From DATBRC01 sp036560485 (GTDB lineage Bacteria; Pseudomonadota; Gammaproteobacteria; Burkholderiales; Burkholderiaceae_D), in assembly GCA_036560485.1 (NCBI GenBank), contig DATBRC010000016.1, forward strand, positions 1-42,973: a stretch of 42,973 nt of DNA, read 5' to 3'. Positions 33,642 through 42,004 of this stretch are shown piece by piece. Position numbers and translations under genes: made by a program. Numbering within the stretch: position 1 is the first letter of the stretch; each line of letters opens with the position of its first letter. The notes beneath the pieces are model-generated. The model ran no database searches. It saw only the letters and a program-made list of their open reading frames with translations, and was not told the origin of the DNA.

Positions 33642-33851
33642 TTAGCCCTTGTTTTGATAGACGTAGGCTTGTTGCTTGACGCGGGATTCCTTGGTGCGCT
33701 CTTGCGTATCCAAATCGATCGGCGCCTTGTCCCACAGTAGTGCGCGACCTGCGCGTTGCTGCTCTTCCAGCTTGGGATTTTTCTCTTTCAGGCTTTTGAC
33801 GAATTGGGTGATTTCAGACTCGTAGAGCTGGAATTGTTTGGTCAGTTTCAT
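33642..33851 (-). CDS. DUF3460 family small protein
   Basis: A 69-aa charged, soluble protein that matches the DUF3460 family, a short betaproteobacterial family often placed just before scpA. Recognisable features are the N-terminal KLTKQFQLYESEITQFV helix and the ALLWDKAPIDLDTQ stretch. Function is unknown. The ATG at 33851 has a weak shine-dalgarno; an AATAAGG/CCTTATT hairpin (33864-33887) lies in the leader. It is translationally close to scpA. Confidence 0.8.
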   Translation of the reverse strand: MKLTKQFQLYESEITQFVKSLKEKNPKLEEQQRAGRALLWDKAPIDLDTQERTKESRVKQQAYVYQNKG

Positions 33852-33963
33852 GAGCTTTTTGATAATAAGGTTGAATCAGGCCTTATTTTACCCTGCCTGC
33901 CCAGGGGCCTGACGTAAATACGCTAGTTTTTGTCGTTTTCAATGCCGAAAGTGTGATGGCTGC

Positions 33964-35661
33964 TTATACGGCCAGAGTCCGCGCATAGCTTATCGCTTCC
34001 TGCAGGTTTTCAAAGCAATGTTTGGCGCCGAGCCGGTTGATAAACCCGGTCTCCTGCATCAGGTTGAGCGGCTGGCGGCTCAAGCCGCTTAACAATAAAT
34101 GGCTGCCTTGCCGTTTTAATGACTTGTGAATTCCCTCCAGCGCATCGAGGCCGGTAGGATCAAGTTTGATCAGTTGATGCAGTTCCAGGATCAAGACTTT
34201 GGCGGGAATCGCTTGTGGATTGAGTAGCCCTTCCAGCTTGTCGACCGCGCCGAAGAACAAGGAGCCGTAAATCGAATAGGCTGCCACGCCGTGCGGTAAA
34301 GGTTGCGGCAGATTGCCCGGCTTGATGGCTTCAATCGTGGTCAACTCGGAAATGCGAATGATAAAAAATACACAGGCCAGCACGATACCGACTTCCACCG
34401 CAGTGGTGAGGTCGATCATGACGGTCAACAGGAATGTGCCAACCACCAGGATGCGATAACTGTTGGTGAATTTTTTGAGGCGCGGAAATTCATGCCACTC
34501 TCCCATATTGAATGCGACATGCATCAAGATCGCAGCCAATGTCGCAAGCGGAATATTTTTTGCCAACGGTGCGGCTGCCAGAATCACGGCAAGCAAGGTC
34601 AGCGCATGCACGATCCCTGCAACAGGTGAAGTGGCGCCGGTGCGGATGTTGGTGATGGTGCGGGCAATCGTGCCGGTGGATGGCAATCCCCCGAAAAATG
34701 GCGTGAAAAAATTGGCGACGCCTAACGCCATCAATTCCTGATTCGGATCGTGCCGGTCATTGATGATGTTGTCGGCTACCCGGGCGCATAGCAATGACTC
34801 GATTGCCGACAACAATGCGATGGTCAAGGTCGGCGCGAACAATTGCTTGACCAAGCCCCATGAAAAAACCGGAACGCTGAATTCCGGCAAGCCTTGTGGA
34901 ATGCCACCGAATTTTGTGCCGATCGTTTCTACCGGCAGATGAAAAATACTGACAATCACGGTGCCTATCACGAGAACAAGCACGCTTCCGGGGATGGCCC
35001 TGAGAAATCGGAAAATCGGATGATATTTTTCTTCGTTCAATGGCGACGTGCTGACGGTTTTTATACGAAACAATTTCGGCCAGATAAAAATAATCAATAG
35101 AGAACTTGATGCAAGCGCGATCGTGAAGATGTCGCCGGTGAACGCATGCTTGAACAGCACCACGACTTGCTCAAAAAAATCGCCCGGCATTTTGGCGATT
35201 TGCAAACCAAAGAAATCCTTTATTTGCGACAGCGCGATCAGTACGGCAATGCCATTGGTAAAACCGATCACGATCGGAACCGGAATGTAACGGATCACCG
35301 AACCAAGGCGAAATGCACCCATCGCAAACAAAAACATGCCCGCAAAAATCGTGCAGATCAGCAGGTTGGCTAAGCCGTATTTGGCAATGATGCCGTAGAT
35401 GACAACGATGAATGCACCGGCCGGCCCGCCGATCTGCACGCGTGATCCACCCAATGCAGAAATGAAAAAGCCGGCAATGATGGCAGTGAATATTCCCGCT
35501 TCGGGCTTGACACCGGAAGCAATCGCAAACGCCATCGCCAGCGGCAAAGCGACGATACCGACCGTCACGCCGGCAATCGTGTCCTGGATGAGCCGTTCGC
35601 TGTTGTAGCCCTTCAGCGCGTCAATCAAACGCGGATGGAAGGTGAATTTATATTGACTCAT
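33964..35661 (-). CDS. SulP-family anion transporter with STAS domain
   Basis: Inner-membrane SLC26/SulP transporter of 565 aa. A membrane part of 10-14 helices (about 25-430) begins with the family-typical AGVTVGIVALPLAMAFAIASG near 29-49. A cytoplasmic STAS domain (about 440-560, LILELHQLIKLDPTGLDAL) follows. Substrates of the family include sulfate, bicarbonate and dicarboxylates; no neighbouring carbonic anhydrase or cys gene settles it. The ATG at 35661 has AAAGG nine bases before it. A short ORF in another frame overlaps the start. Confidence 0.88.
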   Translation of the reverse strand: MSQYKFTFHPRLIDALKGYNSERLIQDTIAGVTVGIVALPLAMAFAIASGVKPEAGIFTAIIAGFFISALGGSRVQIGGPAGAFIVVIYGIIAKYGLANLLICTIFAGMFLFAMGAFRLGSVIRYIPVPIVIGFTNGIAVLIALSQIKDFFGLQIAKMPGDFFEQVVVLFKHAFTGDIFTIALASSSLLIIFIWPKLFRIKTVSTSPLNEEKYHPIFRFLRAIPGSVLVLVIGTVIVSIFHLPVETIGTKFGGIPQGLPEFSVPVFSWGLVKQLFAPTLTIALLSAIESLLCARVADNIINDRHDPNQELMALGVANFFTPFFGGLPSTGTIARTITNIRTGATSPVAGIVHALTLLAVILAAAPLAKNIPLATLAAILMHVAFNMGEWHEFPRLKKFTNSYRILVVGTFLLTVMIDLTTAVEVGIVLACVFFIIRISELTTIEAIKPGNLPQPLPHGVAAYSIYGSLFFGAVDKLEGLLNPQAIPAKVLILELHQLIKLDPTGLDALEGIHKSLKRQGSHLLLSGLSRQPLNLMQETGFINRLGAKHCFENLQEAISYARTLAV

Positions 35662-35776
35662 TCGACAAGCCTTTGGCGAATTTTATAAGCTGGGTGCGAT
35701 TACGCTCGGTATATTGTGCGCCAAACAGATCGTATATCTCAAGCGGTGGAGCGAATTGTTGTGCGTTTTCGCACAC
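35648..35776 (-). CDS. Possible 42-aa small ORF between the GNAT and SulP genes
   Basis: A frame opening at a GTG (35776), two bases after the GNAT stop, encodes VCENAQQFAPPLEIYDLFGA and continues to a TAA inside the SulP start region, overlapping the SulP gene by 14 bases. Its composition looks protein-like (APPLEIYDLFGAQYTERN). There is no shine-dalgarno, and the GTG is within a TGTGCG-AAAA-CGCACA hairpin (35760-35775). A real small protein, a decayed gene end or chance are all possible. Confidence 0.25.
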   Translation of the reverse strand: MCENAQQFAPPLEIYDLFGAQYTERNRTQLIKFAKGLSNESI

Positions 35777-35778
35777 GC

Positions 35779-36252
35779 TTAAAGCCGTTTGCGCATCACG
35801 ATGGGCGCAGGTTCCGATGGATTGGCGTGTGAGTATGTCAAATCAGACGCAATTTCAAAACCGTATGTGGAATACAGGTCGAGCAGCCGTGGTTGATCGG
35901 TACGCACAGCCAACCGCAGTTCGCATACTTCATTTGCCAACGCGTGATGAAAGACGGCTTCCAATAACTTGCGCGACAGATCGTTGCCGCGGAAATCCGG
36001 CAGCAATCCCATGCGCAAGATTTCCCAACCATCTGATTTGCCATCGGATGGCAGCCAACGTACAGAGCCTGCAGGCTGGTCATCAATCAGCAAGATGAAT
36101 CCGCCGCCTTGACCTAGTTGATCACTGACCAACATCGCAGTTTCGCGGTGGCCGCTGGAAGTAGCTGCCACTTTCCCGGCCCATGCTGCGCGTGTCATGT
36201 CGGCGATGAGTTGTGCATCATCGCTGATGGCAGCGCGGATTTGCAGATGCAT
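35779..36252 (-). CDS. GNAT-family N-acetyltransferase
   Basis: A 157-aa acetyl-CoA-dependent acetyltransferase. The acetyl-CoA pyrophosphate loop is seen as MGLLPDFRGNDLSRKLLEA (about 81-99), followed by the ELRLAV strand and the C-terminal YSTYGFEIASDLTYS. The substrate is unknown. It begins eight bases before the metG stop codon boundary in the same direction, so it is probably co-transcribed with metG. A small hairpin follows the stop codon. Confidence 0.85.
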   Translation of the reverse strand: MHLQIRAAISDDAQLIADMTRAAWAGKVAATSSGHRETAMLVSDQLGQGGGFILLIDDQPAGSVRWLPSDGKSDGWEILRMGLLPDFRGNDLSRKLLEAVFHHALANEVCELRLAVRTDQPRLLDLYSTYGFEIASDLTYSHANPSEPAPIVMRKRL

Positions 36253-36259
36253 GGCGGGC

Positions 36260-38368
36260 TTAGCGGATTCTCATGCCGGGTTCGGCACCAGGCCACGGAT
36301 TGAGAATATAAATGCCGGGATTGGATTTTTCGTCCGCTGCCGATGCGGCCAGCACCATGCCTTCCGATACGCCGAATTTCATTTTGCGCGGCGCGAGGTT
36401 TGCGACCAGTACGGTGAGCTTGTCGATCAGATCTTCCGGCTTGTATGCCGATTTGATGCCGGAGAACACATTGCGAGTGCGGCCTTCGCCGACATCAAGT
36501 GTCAAACGCAATAGTTTGTCGGAACCATCGACGTGTTCGCAATTGACGATCTTGGCGATGCGCAAATCGATTTTGGTGAAGTCATCAATCTTGATTTCCG
36601 GAGCAAGCGCCTCAATCGCTCCGCCGTTCTCACCCTCGCCCTCAGGGAGAGGGCCGGGGTGAGGGTGGGTTTCTTTCGCAACGGCAGCAGGTTCCGGTTT
36701 ATCAAACAATCCCTCCAACATCTTCGGATCAACTCGCGCCATCAAGTGCGCATACGCATTCACACGATGTCCATGCGGCAGCGGCGTATTCACATGCGCC
36801 CATTGCAACGGTTCGACATTAAGCAATGCCTCTACCTGTTTTGCCACTTCCGGCAGCACAGGCTTCAAATAAATTGTCAAAACCCGGAATGCTTCCAGCA
36901 AGCGGCTGCATACTTCATGCAGTGCTTGATCCTTACCCGGATCCTTCGCCAGTTCCCAAGGTTTATTGGTGTCCACAAAGGCATTGATATGATCAGCCTG
37001 CTCCATCACGGCACGCAATGCTTTGCCATATTCGCGCTGTTCGTACAATGCCTGGATTTCCGGTGCTACTGCGCGCAAGCGAGACAAAAATGCATCAGAG
37101 CTGGTCGCCCATTCCGAAGTAATTTTTCCATCGAATTTTTTCGCAATGAATCCCGCTGATCGACTCGCAATATTCACATACTTCCCAATCAAATCCGAAT
37201 TCACCTTGGCGATGAAATCCTCCGGATTGAAGTCGACATCTTCCACCTTCGCATTCAACTTGGTTGCGATGTAATAACGCAGCCATTCCGGATTCATGCC
37301 GAGCTCAAGATAGCGCAGCGGCGAAATCCCTGTGCCGCGTGATTTGCTCATCTTCTCGTTGTTCACGGTTAAATGACCATGCACATATACCTTGAGTTGA
37401 TCGATGATCGGGTGGCCGGAAAATTTCAACATCGTCGGCCAGAACAACAGATGGAACGATACGATGTCTTTGCCGATGAAATGAATTTGTTCGGTCGCAG
37501 GATCCTTCAGCAGTGCATCGTAGTTGATGCCTTTCTTGCCGCAATAATTTTTCAGGCTGGCGAGATAGCCGACCGGCGCATCCAGCCATACATAGAAATA
37601 TTTGCCCGGCGCATCCGGGATCGGAATGCCGAAGTAAGGTGCTTCACGAGAGATATCCCAATCGGCCAGGTCTTGCCCATTGTTGCCGAGCCATTCACTG
37701 ACCTTGTTGACCATTTCCGGTTGCAAGCGTCCCGGCGTATTGAGCCAATCCTGCAGGAACGCCGCGCAACGCGGATCGGACAATTTGAAAAAATATTGTT
37801 CGACCGGCTTCATCACCGGTGTGGCACCAGTCAAAACTGAGTACGGATTTTTCAAATCGGTCGGTTCGTAAGCCGCACCGCACACTTCGCAGTTGTCTCC
37901 GTATTGATCCTTGGCGCCGCACTTAGGACATTCGCCTTTGATGTTGCGGTCGGCTAGGAACATGCCTTTGACCGGATCGAAAAACCGTTCGACGGTCTTG
38001 GTCGTGATCAGTTTGGCATCGTCGCGCAAGCGGCGATAGATGTTTTGCGATAGCTCGGTATTTTCCGGCGAATCGGTCGAATGCCAGTTGTCGAAAGAAA
38101 TGTGGAAACCATCCAGATATTGCGCGCGTCCGGCCGCAATTTTGGCGACGAATTCCTGTGGCGTCACGTTGGCCTTTTCCGCAGCGATCATGATCGGCGT
38201 GCCGTGTGCATCGTCCGCACCCACAAAAAGCACTTCGTTGCCCTGCATGCGCTGGAAGCGCACCCAGATGTCAGCCTGGATATATTCCATGATATGGCCG
38301 ATATGAAACGGGCCGTTGGCATAAGGGAGGGCGGTGGTGACGAATAACTTGCGTGGGGCGGTGCTCAT
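36260..38368 (-). CDS. metG: Methionyl-tRNA synthetase with C-terminal tRNA-binding domain
   Basis: Charges tRNA-Met with methionine in the cytoplasm; 702 aa. HIGH motif FHIGHIMEY (HIGH at 22-25), KMSKS at 339-343, and a zinc knuckle with Cys147, Cys150, Cys160 and Cys163 mark a type 1 enzyme. The anticodon-binding helical domain reaches to about 560, and the Trbp111-like domain covers 595-702. Between them residues 567-583 (THPHPGPLPEGEGENGG) are encoded by a palindromic repeat kept in frame. The gene is upstream of GNAT and divergent from apbC. Confidence 0.95.
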   Translation of the reverse strand: MSTAPRKLFVTTALPYANGPFHIGHIMEYIQADIWVRFQRMQGNEVLFVGADDAHGTPIMIAAEKANVTPQEFVAKIAAGRAQYLDGFHISFDNWHSTDSPENTELSQNIYRRLRDDAKLITTKTVERFFDPVKGMFLADRNIKGECPKCGAKDQYGDNCEVCGAAYEPTDLKNPYSVLTGATPVMKPVEQYFFKLSDPRCAAFLQDWLNTPGRLQPEMVNKVSEWLGNNGQDLADWDISREAPYFGIPIPDAPGKYFYVWLDAPVGYLASLKNYCGKKGINYDALLKDPATEQIHFIGKDIVSFHLLFWPTMLKFSGHPIIDQLKVYVHGHLTVNNEKMSKSRGTGISPLRYLELGMNPEWLRYYIATKLNAKVEDVDFNPEDFIAKVNSDLIGKYVNIASRSAGFIAKKFDGKITSEWATSSDAFLSRLRAVAPEIQALYEQREYGKALRAVMEQADHINAFVDTNKPWELAKDPGKDQALHEVCSRLLEAFRVLTIYLKPVLPEVAKQVEALLNVEPLQWAHVNTPLPHGHRVNAYAHLMARVDPKMLEGLFDKPEPAAVAKETHPHPGPLPEGEGENGGAIEALAPEIKIDDFTKIDLRIAKIVNCEHVDGSDKLLRLTLDVGEGRTRNVFSGIKSAYKPEDLIDKLTVLVANLAPRKMKFGVSEGMVLAASAADEKSNPGIYILNPWPGAEPGMRIR
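36620..36670. repeat. Palindromic repeat translated inside metG
   Basis: CACCCTCGCCCTCAGGGAGAGGGCCGGGGTGAGGGTG forms a long imperfect palindrome (core 36631-36667). It reads in metG as THPHPGPLPEGEGENGG. It is the same dispersed family as the copies between scpA and panC (CCCTCTCCC...GTGAGGG). The ends CACCCTC/GAGGGTG are perfect complements. Confidence 0.9.
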
Positions 38369-38526
38369 GATCTGTGCGATGCTTTAAGGTAAAACAGTGA
38401 TTTTAGCAGTGCAGAGGGCATTTTCGGGTGGTTCCTATGTCAAACAGCCCTATTCAGCCCTAGGTCTCTGCTTGAATTGTCAGGATTTGGTTTAGACTTG
38501 TCGGGCGTAAAAATTCAGGAGAAGTA

Positions 38527-39615
38527 ATGAGCATCACGATTGAAGCCGTCAGAACGGCGTTGTCCCAAGTCATCGATCCCAATACGGGAAAAGACCTGAT
38601 TTCCAGCAAATCTGCGAAGAATATTCAGTTGAATGGATCAGATGTCACGCTGGATGTTGAGTTGGGTTATCCAGCCAAGAGCCAGATTGCCGGGCTGCGC
38701 GATAAAGTGACCGCAGCGATTCAAGGCATTCCGGGCGCAGGAAAAATCAACGCGAATGTTCATTCAAAAATCATTTCCCATTCCGTCCAACGTGGCATCA
38801 AATTATTGTCGAATGTAAAAAACATTATTGCAGTTGCCTCAGGTAAAGGTGGCGTCGGCAAATCGACCACAGCAGCCAATCTGGCGCTCGCGTTGGCAGC
38901 TGAAGGCGCGCAAGTCGGCATTCTCGATGCGGACATCTATGGCCCATCGCAGCCGATGATGATGGGGATTTCCGGTCGCCCTGAATCGCTCGATGGCAAA
39001 ACGATGGAGCCATTGGAAAATTACGGTGTGCAAGTATCCAGCATCGGCTTCATGATCGATCCCGACCAGCCGATGGTATGGCGCGGTCCTATGGTGACGC
39101 AGGCCTTGCAACAATTGTTGGAACAGACCAACTGGCGTGACCTGGATTATTTGATCATCGACATGCCGCCGGGCACCGGCGATATTCAATTGACCTTGTC
39201 GCAAAAAGTGCCGGTGACCGGTGCGGTGATTGTGACGACACCGCAAGATATTGCGTTGCTGGATGCGCGCAAAGGTTTGAAAATGTTCGAGAAAGTCGAC
39301 ATCCCGATTCTCGGCATTGTTGAAAACATGAGTACGCACATCTGTTCCAATTGCGGCCATGCTGAACCGATTTTCGGTTCGGGCGGTGGCGAGAAAATGT
39401 GTGCAGAGTATGGCGTGTCATTCCTGGGCGCATTACCTTTGACGATGTCGATTCGTGAACAAGCCGACTCCGGCAAGCCGACCGTAGTGGCAGATCCGGA
39501 TGGTCCGATTGCCACGATATACAAAGAGATTGCTCGCAAGGTTGCGGTCAAGGTGGCGGAGAAATCAAAAGACATGACGAGCAAGTTTCCGACTATCGTT
39601 ATCAAGAATGACTAG
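38527..39615 (+). CDS. apbC: Mrp/ApbC iron-sulfur cluster carrier ATPase
   Basis: P-loop ATPase that carries [4Fe-4S] clusters to apoproteins. The 362-aa protein has an N-terminal DUF59/MIP18-like domain (about 1-85). The deviant Walker A SGKGGVGKST (105-114), DADIYGPSQP, and the cluster-bridging CxxC of Cys273 and Cys276 (HICSNCGH) follow. AGGAGAAGTA precedes the ATG. It is divergent from metG across 158 bases. In bacteria this gene is commonly next to metG, as here. Loss affects siroheme and other iron-sulfur enzymes in known species. Confidence 0.94.
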   Translation: MSITIEAVRTALSQVIDPNTGKDLISSKSAKNIQLNGSDVTLDVELGYPAKSQIAGLRDKVTAAIQGIPGAGKINANVHSKIISHSVQRGIKLLSNVKNIIAVASGKGGVGKSTTAANLALALAAEGAQVGILDADIYGPSQPMMMGISGRPESLDGKTMEPLENYGVQVSSIGFMIDPDQPMVWRGPMVTQALQQLLEQTNWRDLDYLIIDMPPGTGDIQLTLSQKVPVTGAVIVTTPQDIALLDARKGLKMFEKVDIPILGIVENMSTHICSNCGHAEPIFGSGGGEKMCAEYGVSFLGALPLTMSIREQADSGKPTVVADPDGPIATIYKEIARKVAVKVAEKSKDMTSKFPTIVIKND

Positions 39616-39632
39616 TTTGCTTTTTTAGTGGT

Positions 39633-39671
39633 CGTTGTAATTTCACGTTGTAATTCCAAACTGTAATGCCA
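39633..39671 (+). repeat. Three tandem 13-base repeats upstream of the DUF4399 gene
   Basis: CGTTGTAATTTCA, CGTTGTAATTCCA and AACTGTAATGCCA follow one another without gaps (39633-39645, 39646-39658, 39659-39671). The shared core is TGTAAT. The block ends 19 bases before the DUF4399 start. It may be a regulator-binding site or a slippage repeat. Confidence 0.75.
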
Positions 39672-39690
39672 ATCAATAAGGGAGCCTAAG

Positions 39691-40101
39691 ATGAAATTAT
39701 CAAAATTAATTATCTTGACCTGTATGTCGGTTCTGTTTGTGGCATGTGCGGAACAAAAACCACATGCCGATCAATCCGTGTCATTCGTTGAACCTGCCGA
39801 TGGAGCAACAGTAGAGAGTCCTTTCAAAGTGAAATTTGGTGTGGCCGGGATGGCTGTGCAGCCTGCCGGCAATATTGCGCCGAATGTAGGCCACCATCAT
39901 TTATTGATTGATAGCGATGGCATCAAAACCGGCGAGTCGGTTCCTTTTGATGCACAGCATATGCATTTTGGTAAAGGCCAGACGGAAACAATGCTGACTC
40001 TGCCACCAGGAAAACATAAATTGACATTGCAATTTGCCGATGGTGCACATCAATCATATGGCTCTGCGATGAGCAATTCGATCACGGTCAATGTGAAGTG
40101 A
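39691..40101 (+). CDS. DUF4399 lipoprotein with histidine-rich motifs
   Basis: A 136-aa protein with a lipoprotein signal: hydrophobic segment and lipobox LFVAC with Cys19 as the acylation site, so it should be attached to the inner or outer membrane. The mature part fits the DUF4399 family; conserved His clusters are seen as NVGHHHLLID and AQHMHFGKGQTE, suitable for metal binding but unproven. AAGGGAG precedes the ATG. Function is unknown. A strong terminator follows 60 bases later. Confidence 0.82.
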   Translation: MKLSKLIILTCMSVLFVACAEQKPHADQSVSFVEPADGATVESPFKVKFGVAGMAVQPAGNIAPNVGHHHLLIDSDGIKTGESVPFDAQHMHFGKGQTETMLTLPPGKHKLTLQFADGAHQSYGSAMSNSITVNVK

Positions 40102-40113
40102 TGTTGGCGTGGG

Positions 40114-40142
40114 TTTCATCAGAATGAGCAACAGAGTAAAAT
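40114..40142 (+). promoter_or_regulatory. Weak promoter candidate upstream of gltX
   Basis: TTTCAT (40114-40119) and TAAAAT (40137-40142) are 17 bases apart. The -35 is a poor match; a transcript from here would pass through the terminator hairpin before gltX. Confidence 0.25.
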
Positions 40143-40162
40143 AGCGTTTTATTTAATCCATT

Positions 40163-40189
40163 CGGCTTTGGTCACCCAAAGCCGTTTTT
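40163..40189 (+). terminator. Intrinsic terminator directly before gltX
   Basis: CGGCTTTGG (40163-40171) and CCAAAGCCG (40176-40184) form a perfect 9-bp stem with a 4-base loop, followed by TTTTT (40185-40189). It ends the DUF4399 transcript by position, but it lies only six bases from the gltX ATG. Confidence 0.85.
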
Positions 40190-40195
40190 GTTGCC

Positions 40196-41590
40196 ATGAC
40201 AGTTCGCACTCGCTTTGCCCCCAGTCCTACAGGTTATCTCCACGTAGGCGGCGCACGTACTGCGCTTTTCTCTTGGGCCTATGCTCGCCATTTCGGCGGC
40301 AAATTCATTTTGCGTATTGAAGATACCGATCTGGAGCGATCAACTCCTGAAGCAGTCCAGGCAATTCTGGATGGCATGCAATGGCTCGGTTTGAACCATG
40401 ACGAAGGCCCGTTCTATCAAATGAAACGGATGGATCGTTATCGCGAAGTCATTGCACAAATGTTGACCGCAGGTTCGGCATATCATTGTTATTCGACTCC
40501 GGAAGAAGTTGAAGCGATGCGCGAACGCTTTCGTGCACTAGGTGAAAAGCCACGCTACGACGGCACCTGGCGTCCGGAATCCGGCAAGACCTTGCCACCG
40601 ATTCCAGAAGGCCGCAAGCCGGTAGTGCGTTTCCGCAATCCGCCGGATGGTGATGTGACATGGAATGATGTCGTCAAAGGCCCGATCACGATTTCCAATC
40701 GCGAACTGGATGACTTGATTATCGCGCGTCAGGATGGCACACCAACTTACAATTTTTGCGTATCGGTCGACGATTGGGATATGCAAATCACGCACGTAAT
40801 TCGTGGTGACGATCACGTCAACAATACGCCGCGCCAGATCAATATTCTGGAAGCACTCGGCGCACCGCTGCCCGAGTACGGTCACTTGCCGATGATCCAT
40901 GGATCGGATGGCGAAAAATTATCCAAGCGTCACGGCGCAGTCAGCGTGATGGATTATCCAGAGCAAGGCTATTTGCCGGAAGCGATGTTGAATTATCTGG
41001 CGCGTCTGGGTTGGGGTCATGGAGATGACGAGATTTTCTCGATGGAGCAATTCTGCGCATGGTTCGACCTCGATCATTTATCCAAATCGCCTGCGCAATT
41101 CAATATGGAAAAGCTGGCGTGGGTGAATAACCATTACATCAAGCAAACCGATAATGCACGTCTGGCTGAATTGGCGCGTCCCGTGATGATGAAGGATGGT
41201 GCGCAATTTGATGGCGCGCCTGAATTGCCGGTCGTGCTTGGCTTGATGAAAGAGCGTGCTCACACGATTAATGAGCTGGCCGAAGCATCGATGCTGTTCT
41301 ATCGTCAACCTGCACCTGATCCGGCATTGCTGGCACAGCATCTGACGGATGCAATCAAACCGGCATTGGCGCAATTTGCCGAGCAATGCAAAACGGTGAC
41401 GTGGACTAAAGAAACGCTGTCGGCAACATTGAAAGAAGTATTGGCTGCGCACAAGCTGAAGATGCCGCAACTGGCAATGCCTTTGCGTTTGATTTTGACA
41501 GGGCAATTGCAAACGCCGGCGATCGATGCAGTGCTGGAATTATTTGGTCGCGACACGGTATTGGCGCGATTGAACAAATATCTAGGCTAA
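40196..41590 (+). CDS. gltX: Glutamyl-tRNA synthetase
   Basis: Class I synthetase that charges tRNA-Glu; 464 aa, normal length. The HIGH-like motif is PTGYLHVGGART (11-22), and the KMSKS-like motif is EKLSKRHG (240-247). The ATP/amino-acid site IEDTDLERS lies near 41-49. The E. coli zinc site is reduced to one Cys (98), so zinc binding is unlikely. There is no shine-dalgarno: the six bases before the ATG directly follow a terminator U-run. tRNA-Ala and tRNA-Glu genes follow downstream. Confidence 0.94.
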   Translation: MTVRTRFAPSPTGYLHVGGARTALFSWAYARHFGGKFILRIEDTDLERSTPEAVQAILDGMQWLGLNHDEGPFYQMKRMDRYREVIAQMLTAGSAYHCYSTPEEVEAMRERFRALGEKPRYDGTWRPESGKTLPPIPEGRKPVVRFRNPPDGDVTWNDVVKGPITISNRELDDLIIARQDGTPTYNFCVSVDDWDMQITHVIRGDDHVNNTPRQINILEALGAPLPEYGHLPMIHGSDGEKLSKRHGAVSVMDYPEQGYLPEAMLNYLARLGWGHGDDEIFSMEQFCAWFDLDHLSKSPAQFNMEKLAWVNNHYIKQTDNARLAELARPVMMKDGAQFDGAPELPVVLGLMKERAHTINELAEASMLFYRQPAPDPALLAQHLTDAIKPALAQFAEQCKTVTWTKETLSATLKEVLAAHKLKMPQLAMPLRLILTGQLQTPAIDAVLELFGRDTVLARLNKYLG

Positions 41591-41630
41591 TTAGTATCTG
41601 GCAAGCCCTCGGTTAATTTACAAAAGCAGA

Positions 41631-41660
41631 TTTACATGGGAGCAAAACCTTTGCTATAAT
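41631..41660 (+). promoter_or_regulatory. tRNA operon promoter
   Basis: TTTACA (41631-41636) and a perfect TATAAT (41655-41660) are 18 bases apart, 14 bases before the first tRNA nucleotide. The GC-rich stretch after it (TCCGCTCCTGCGC) resembles a stringent discriminator. Confidence 0.75.
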
Positions 41661-41674
41661 TCCGCTCCTGCGCA

Positions 41675-41750
<76 letters not shown>

Positions 41751-41802
41751 GCAAACCGCAGTAGCAAAATGTAGTATCAGGCTGCAGTACGGACAGGTTT
41801 CT

Positions 41803-41878
41803 GTCCCCATCGTCTAGAGGCCTAGGACATCACCCTTTCACGGTGAGTACAGGGGTTCGAATCCCCTTGGGGACGCCA
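41803..41878 (+). tRNA. tRNA-Glu (UUC anticodon)
   Basis: A 76-base cloverleaf from GTCCCCATCGTCTAGAGG to GGGGACGCCA, CCA-type end encoded as GCCA. The acceptor GTCCCCA pairs with TGGGGAC. The anticodon loop CTTTCAC gives UUC. It follows tRNA-Ala after 52 bases and shares its promoter, with a strong terminator behind. Confidence 0.97.
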
Positions 41879-41882
41879 AGAT

Positions 41883-41918
41883 AAAAACGCCACGTAAAGA
41901 TTACGTGGCGTTTTTTTT
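41883..41918 (+). terminator. Strong intrinsic terminator of the tRNA operon
   Basis: AAAAACGCCACGTAA (41883-41897) and TTACGTGGCGTTTTT (41901-41915) form a 15-bp stem around the loop AGA, followed by T residues. The U-rich side on both strands makes it potentially bidirectional. Confidence 0.92.
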
Positions 41919-41950
41919 GACATCTCCGCCGCAGAGCACGCATGCGTGCG

Positions 41951-41962
41951 AGGGGATTCGAA
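41951..41962 (-). repeat. Inverted partial copy of the tRNA-Glu T-arm
   Basis: AGGGGATTCGAA is the exact reverse complement of TTCGAATCCCCT in the tRNA-Glu T-arm (41856-41867). It lies between the intact tRNA and the second copy of the tRNA tail. Confidence 0.7.
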
Positions 41963-42004
41963 GGGATCGGCCTACCAGCCGATCCGCGGCCTGCGGAACG
42001 TAGG

